Positions 52,610 to 54,036 of a stretch of DNA of 54,036 nt are shown here, piece after piece. The notes below the pieces were generated by a model that did no database searches, was not told the DNA's origin, and saw only the letters and a program-made list of their open reading frames with translations. Every line of letters begins with the position of its first letter. Positions within the stretch are counted from its first letter, which is position 1. This DNA comes from Streptomyces sp. NRRL F-6676. GTDB taxonomy: Bacteria > Actinomycetota > Actinomycetes > Streptomycetales > Streptomycetaceae. The stretch covers positions 1 through 54,036 of the forward strand of contig NZ_JOHS01000043.1 in assembly GCF_000725625.1 (NCBI RefSeq). Reading direction: 5' to 3'. Position numbers and translations under genes: made by a program.

Positions 52610-52649
52610 CTGAGCGTGCGCTCAGAGTCTATGCTACTTACGGGTAACC
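52610..52649 (-). promoter_or_regulatory. fadA promoter with CTGAGCG-CGCTCAG operator
   Basis: CTGAGCGTGCGCTCAG (52610-52625) is a perfect 7-bp inverted repeat with a 2-nt centre. Read on the minus strand it directly follows a -10 TAGACT (complement of 52626-52631). Upstream of that is GGTTACCCGTAAGTA (complement of 52635-52649), containing TTAC-CC-GTAA. The palindrome overlies the transcription start region, a typical place for a TetR-type repressor of fatty-acid degradation. Confidence 0.7.
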
Positions 52650-52768
52650 ATGCTGCCCAGTCCCCCCGCCGGGAGCGTCGAAGGTCACACTCCGCGCCTC
52701 CTTCAGGGACGCGGGGCGCACGGGGTGCACGGGGCTCAGCACCACCGGCGGTTGGCCGGCGAAGAGAA

Positions 52769-53788
52769 CTAGAACGTCCGCCACGCCTCCAGCGCCAGCC
52801 CCGGCTCCGCCTTGCGACGCGTCATCCGCAGCTCCCCCGTCGCCGGGGACAGCGTCGCGGCGACGACCCGTCCCGCCTCGTCCTCCGCGAGCGCGACCCC
52901 CGCATCCGCCCCCACCGCGTCCCCCGACTCCGTCCACCACGCCCCCGCCGACTCCTCCTCCGCCGGATACGCCGCGAAGGCCACCCGCCCGCTCCCCGCC
53001 GCCCGCTGCGCCAGCAACGTGCAGGGGTGACCGTCCAGTTCGCATCCCACCGCCGCCACCGGCCCCGGACCCGCCGCCGGCAACAGCACCATCGGCTTCC
53101 CGCCGGAACGCCACGCGCACAGATTCCCGTGCTCGTCGCCGAAGAACACGGTGACGTGCTCGTCGGAGGTCGCGAGTGGCCGCAGCGTCCCCGGCCGCAC
53201 CGGAATCCGCAACGAGTCGTCCGGCACCGGCCGCGCCCCCGCCTCCGGCTGCCGCCAGCACACGATTCCGCCCGGGACGGTGCCGTACACCTCCACAAGC
53301 CCCGCCCGGGTGGTCACCGCCACCAGGTCGTCGTGCAGGTCGCGGCCCTTGAGGTCGCGCCACGGGTCCCAGCCGCCCTTCTCCTTCTGGGCGATCATGC
53401 TCAGTCCGCCGCCCTTGTTGCGGACGAAGACGTGCGCACGGCCCTGCGCGTCGACGGCGACCGCCGGCGCTCCGGTGACCTTGCCGCTCTTGTTGGGGTG
53501 GCCGATCGGCGCCCAGTCCAGGGCGGCCAGCGCGGGCCGGAAGTGCGTCGAGTGCACGAGGCCGGACTCGCCGCGGACGGTGGGGCGCCAGGAGACGAGG
53601 TGGGCGTAGCGGTCGGCGCCCTGCCCCACGGCGAGGACGGGGTGCAGTTTCTGGTCGCCGCCGACCCGGCGAGGGGCGTCCCAGGCGCCGGAGGGGACGG
53701 TTTCCGCCCGGCAGAGGACGGAGTCCTCGGAGAGTTGGTAGACGCTGAGCCGGCCGTCGCGGCCGCGGAGGAGCCAGTCGCCGTTCAC
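52769..53788 (-). CDS. Hypothetical protein with beta-propeller-like repeats
   Basis: 339 residues with no signal peptide. Successive blades are suggested by repeating hydrophobic strands with Gly-Arg turns (LLRGRDGRLSVYQL, VAVDAQGRAHVFVRNKGGGL, FFGDEHGNLCAWRSGG, LAEDEAGRVVAATL). The pattern resembles PLL/tachylectin-like or FG-GAP-free propellers, but no family is firmly recognised. The GTG start has a weak site upstream. It stands alone between fadA and a divergent gene. Confidence 0.75.
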   Translation of the reverse strand: MNGDWLLRGRDGRLSVYQLSEDSVLCRAETVPSGAWDAPRRVGGDQKLHPVLAVGQGADRYAHLVSWRPTVRGESGLVHSTHFRPALAALDWAPIGHPNKSGKVTGAPAVAVDAQGRAHVFVRNKGGGLSMIAQKEKGGWDPWRDLKGRDLHDDLVAVTTRAGLVEVYGTVPGGIVCWRQPEAGARPVPDDSLRIPVRPGTLRPLATSDEHVTVFFGDEHGNLCAWRSGGKPMVLLPAAGPGPVAAVGCELDGHPCTLLAQRAAGSGRVAFAAYPAEEESAGAWWTESGDAVGADAGVALAEDEAGRVVAATLSPATGELRMTRRKAEPGLALEAWRTF

Positions 53789-53869
53789 GGGCTCACTTTA
53801 TGACGTGCGGGGGCGGGGGCCGGTGGGAGGGGCCGGTGGTGGTGGGGAGGCGCGTGCGACGCTTCTCCC

Positions 53870-54036
53870 ATGGCCGAGTTGAGTGTGCCCCTTGTCGTCA
53901 TCGATGCCGCGAATGTCGTCGGGTCCGTGCCGGACGGATGGTGGCGGGATCGGCGGGGGGCGGCGGAGCGGTTGCGGGATCGGCTGGTGGGGTGCGCGGA
54001 GGCGGGGGTCGCCGGGTGGGAGGGGCCGGTGGAGGT
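53870..54036 (+). CDS. NYN/PIN-like protein, partial (runs off window)
   Basis: 55 codons of an open frame beginning MAELSVPLVVIDAANVVGSV, then PDGWWRDRRGAAERLRDRL. The VVIDAANVV strand with its Asp and Asn is typical of NYN/PIN-type nuclease folds, and related Streptomyces proteins are variously named. The rest lies beyond 54036. The ATG is 6 nt after GACGCT (53858-53863), so it is probably leaderless. Confidence 0.72.
   Translation, partial: MAELSVPLVVIDAANVVGSVPDGWWRDRRGAAERLRDRLVGCAEAGVAGWEGPVE

Overview
The window is high-GC actinobacterial chromosome, almost certainly from a Streptomyces species. The evidence is the extreme third-position GC, frequent GTG starts, a conservon, the actinobacterial haem genes hemY-hemQ and hemE, DUF3000, DUF4232, DUF4349 and TIGR04222 proteins, and dispersed copies of a 'GCGCAGTTCCCCGCGCCCCT' element. 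I see no tRNA, rRNA, CRISPR array, transposase or phage gene. Most of the window is core-like chromosome. The accessory-looking parts are the 3.3-10.3 kb block, the queD/MarR pair, the HSP90-TPR pair, the DUF692 pair and the 41.4-44.5 kb HxlR segment.

Left part (1-13.1 kb): a 69-bp tandem array, then on the minus strand a substrate-binding lipoprotein gene followed 13 nt later by a histidine-ammonia-lyase-fold enzyme that lacks the MIO-forming Ala-Ser-Gly. The matching ABC importer (two permeases and a CBS-domain ATPase, OpuC type) lies 7 kb away on the same strand. Between them are a four-gene conservon (sensor kinase, Roadblock, DUF742, GTPase), an AraC regulator and a dienelactone-hydrolase-like enzyme. 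I infer one ancestral uptake and degradation operon for a trimethylammonium compound, with ergothioneine or hercynine as candidates, later split by this block.

Middle-left (13.1-26.5 kb): an HSL-type hydrolase; a quercetin 2,3-dioxygenase facing a MarR regulator; an ECF-like sigma factor facing a membrane Ser/Thr kinase; a DUF4232 lipoprotein; an HSP90-family ATPase translationally coupled to a large TPR protein; then msrB, murC, a small conserved protein and a RibD-like reductase.

Middle-right (26.5-41.4 kb): zapE, a small secreted protein, a beta-carbonic anhydrase coupled to a SulP transporter, a polysaccharide deacetylase lipoprotein, a zinc-ribbon protein, a PTH2-like protein, a DUF692 enzyme with a C-terminal extension followed by a TIGR04222 membrane protein, hemY-hemQ, a DUF4349 lipoprotein, a CoA-disulfide-reductase-like flavoprotein and a rhomboid protease.

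Right part (41.4-54 kb): an aldo/keto reductase, a secreted hydrolase and an HxlR regulator. The reductase and the regulator share a 30-nt upstream element. Then come hemE, a DUF3000 gene, a LuxR-type regulator behind a long AT-richer leader, ribonuclease D, the fadA-fadB beta-oxidation operon with a palindromic operator, a beta-propeller-like hypothetical protein, and the start of a NYN-like gene cut by the window edge. Many genes here appear leaderless, with the start codon 6-8 nt after a -10 hexamer. Strong inverted repeats close most transcription units.
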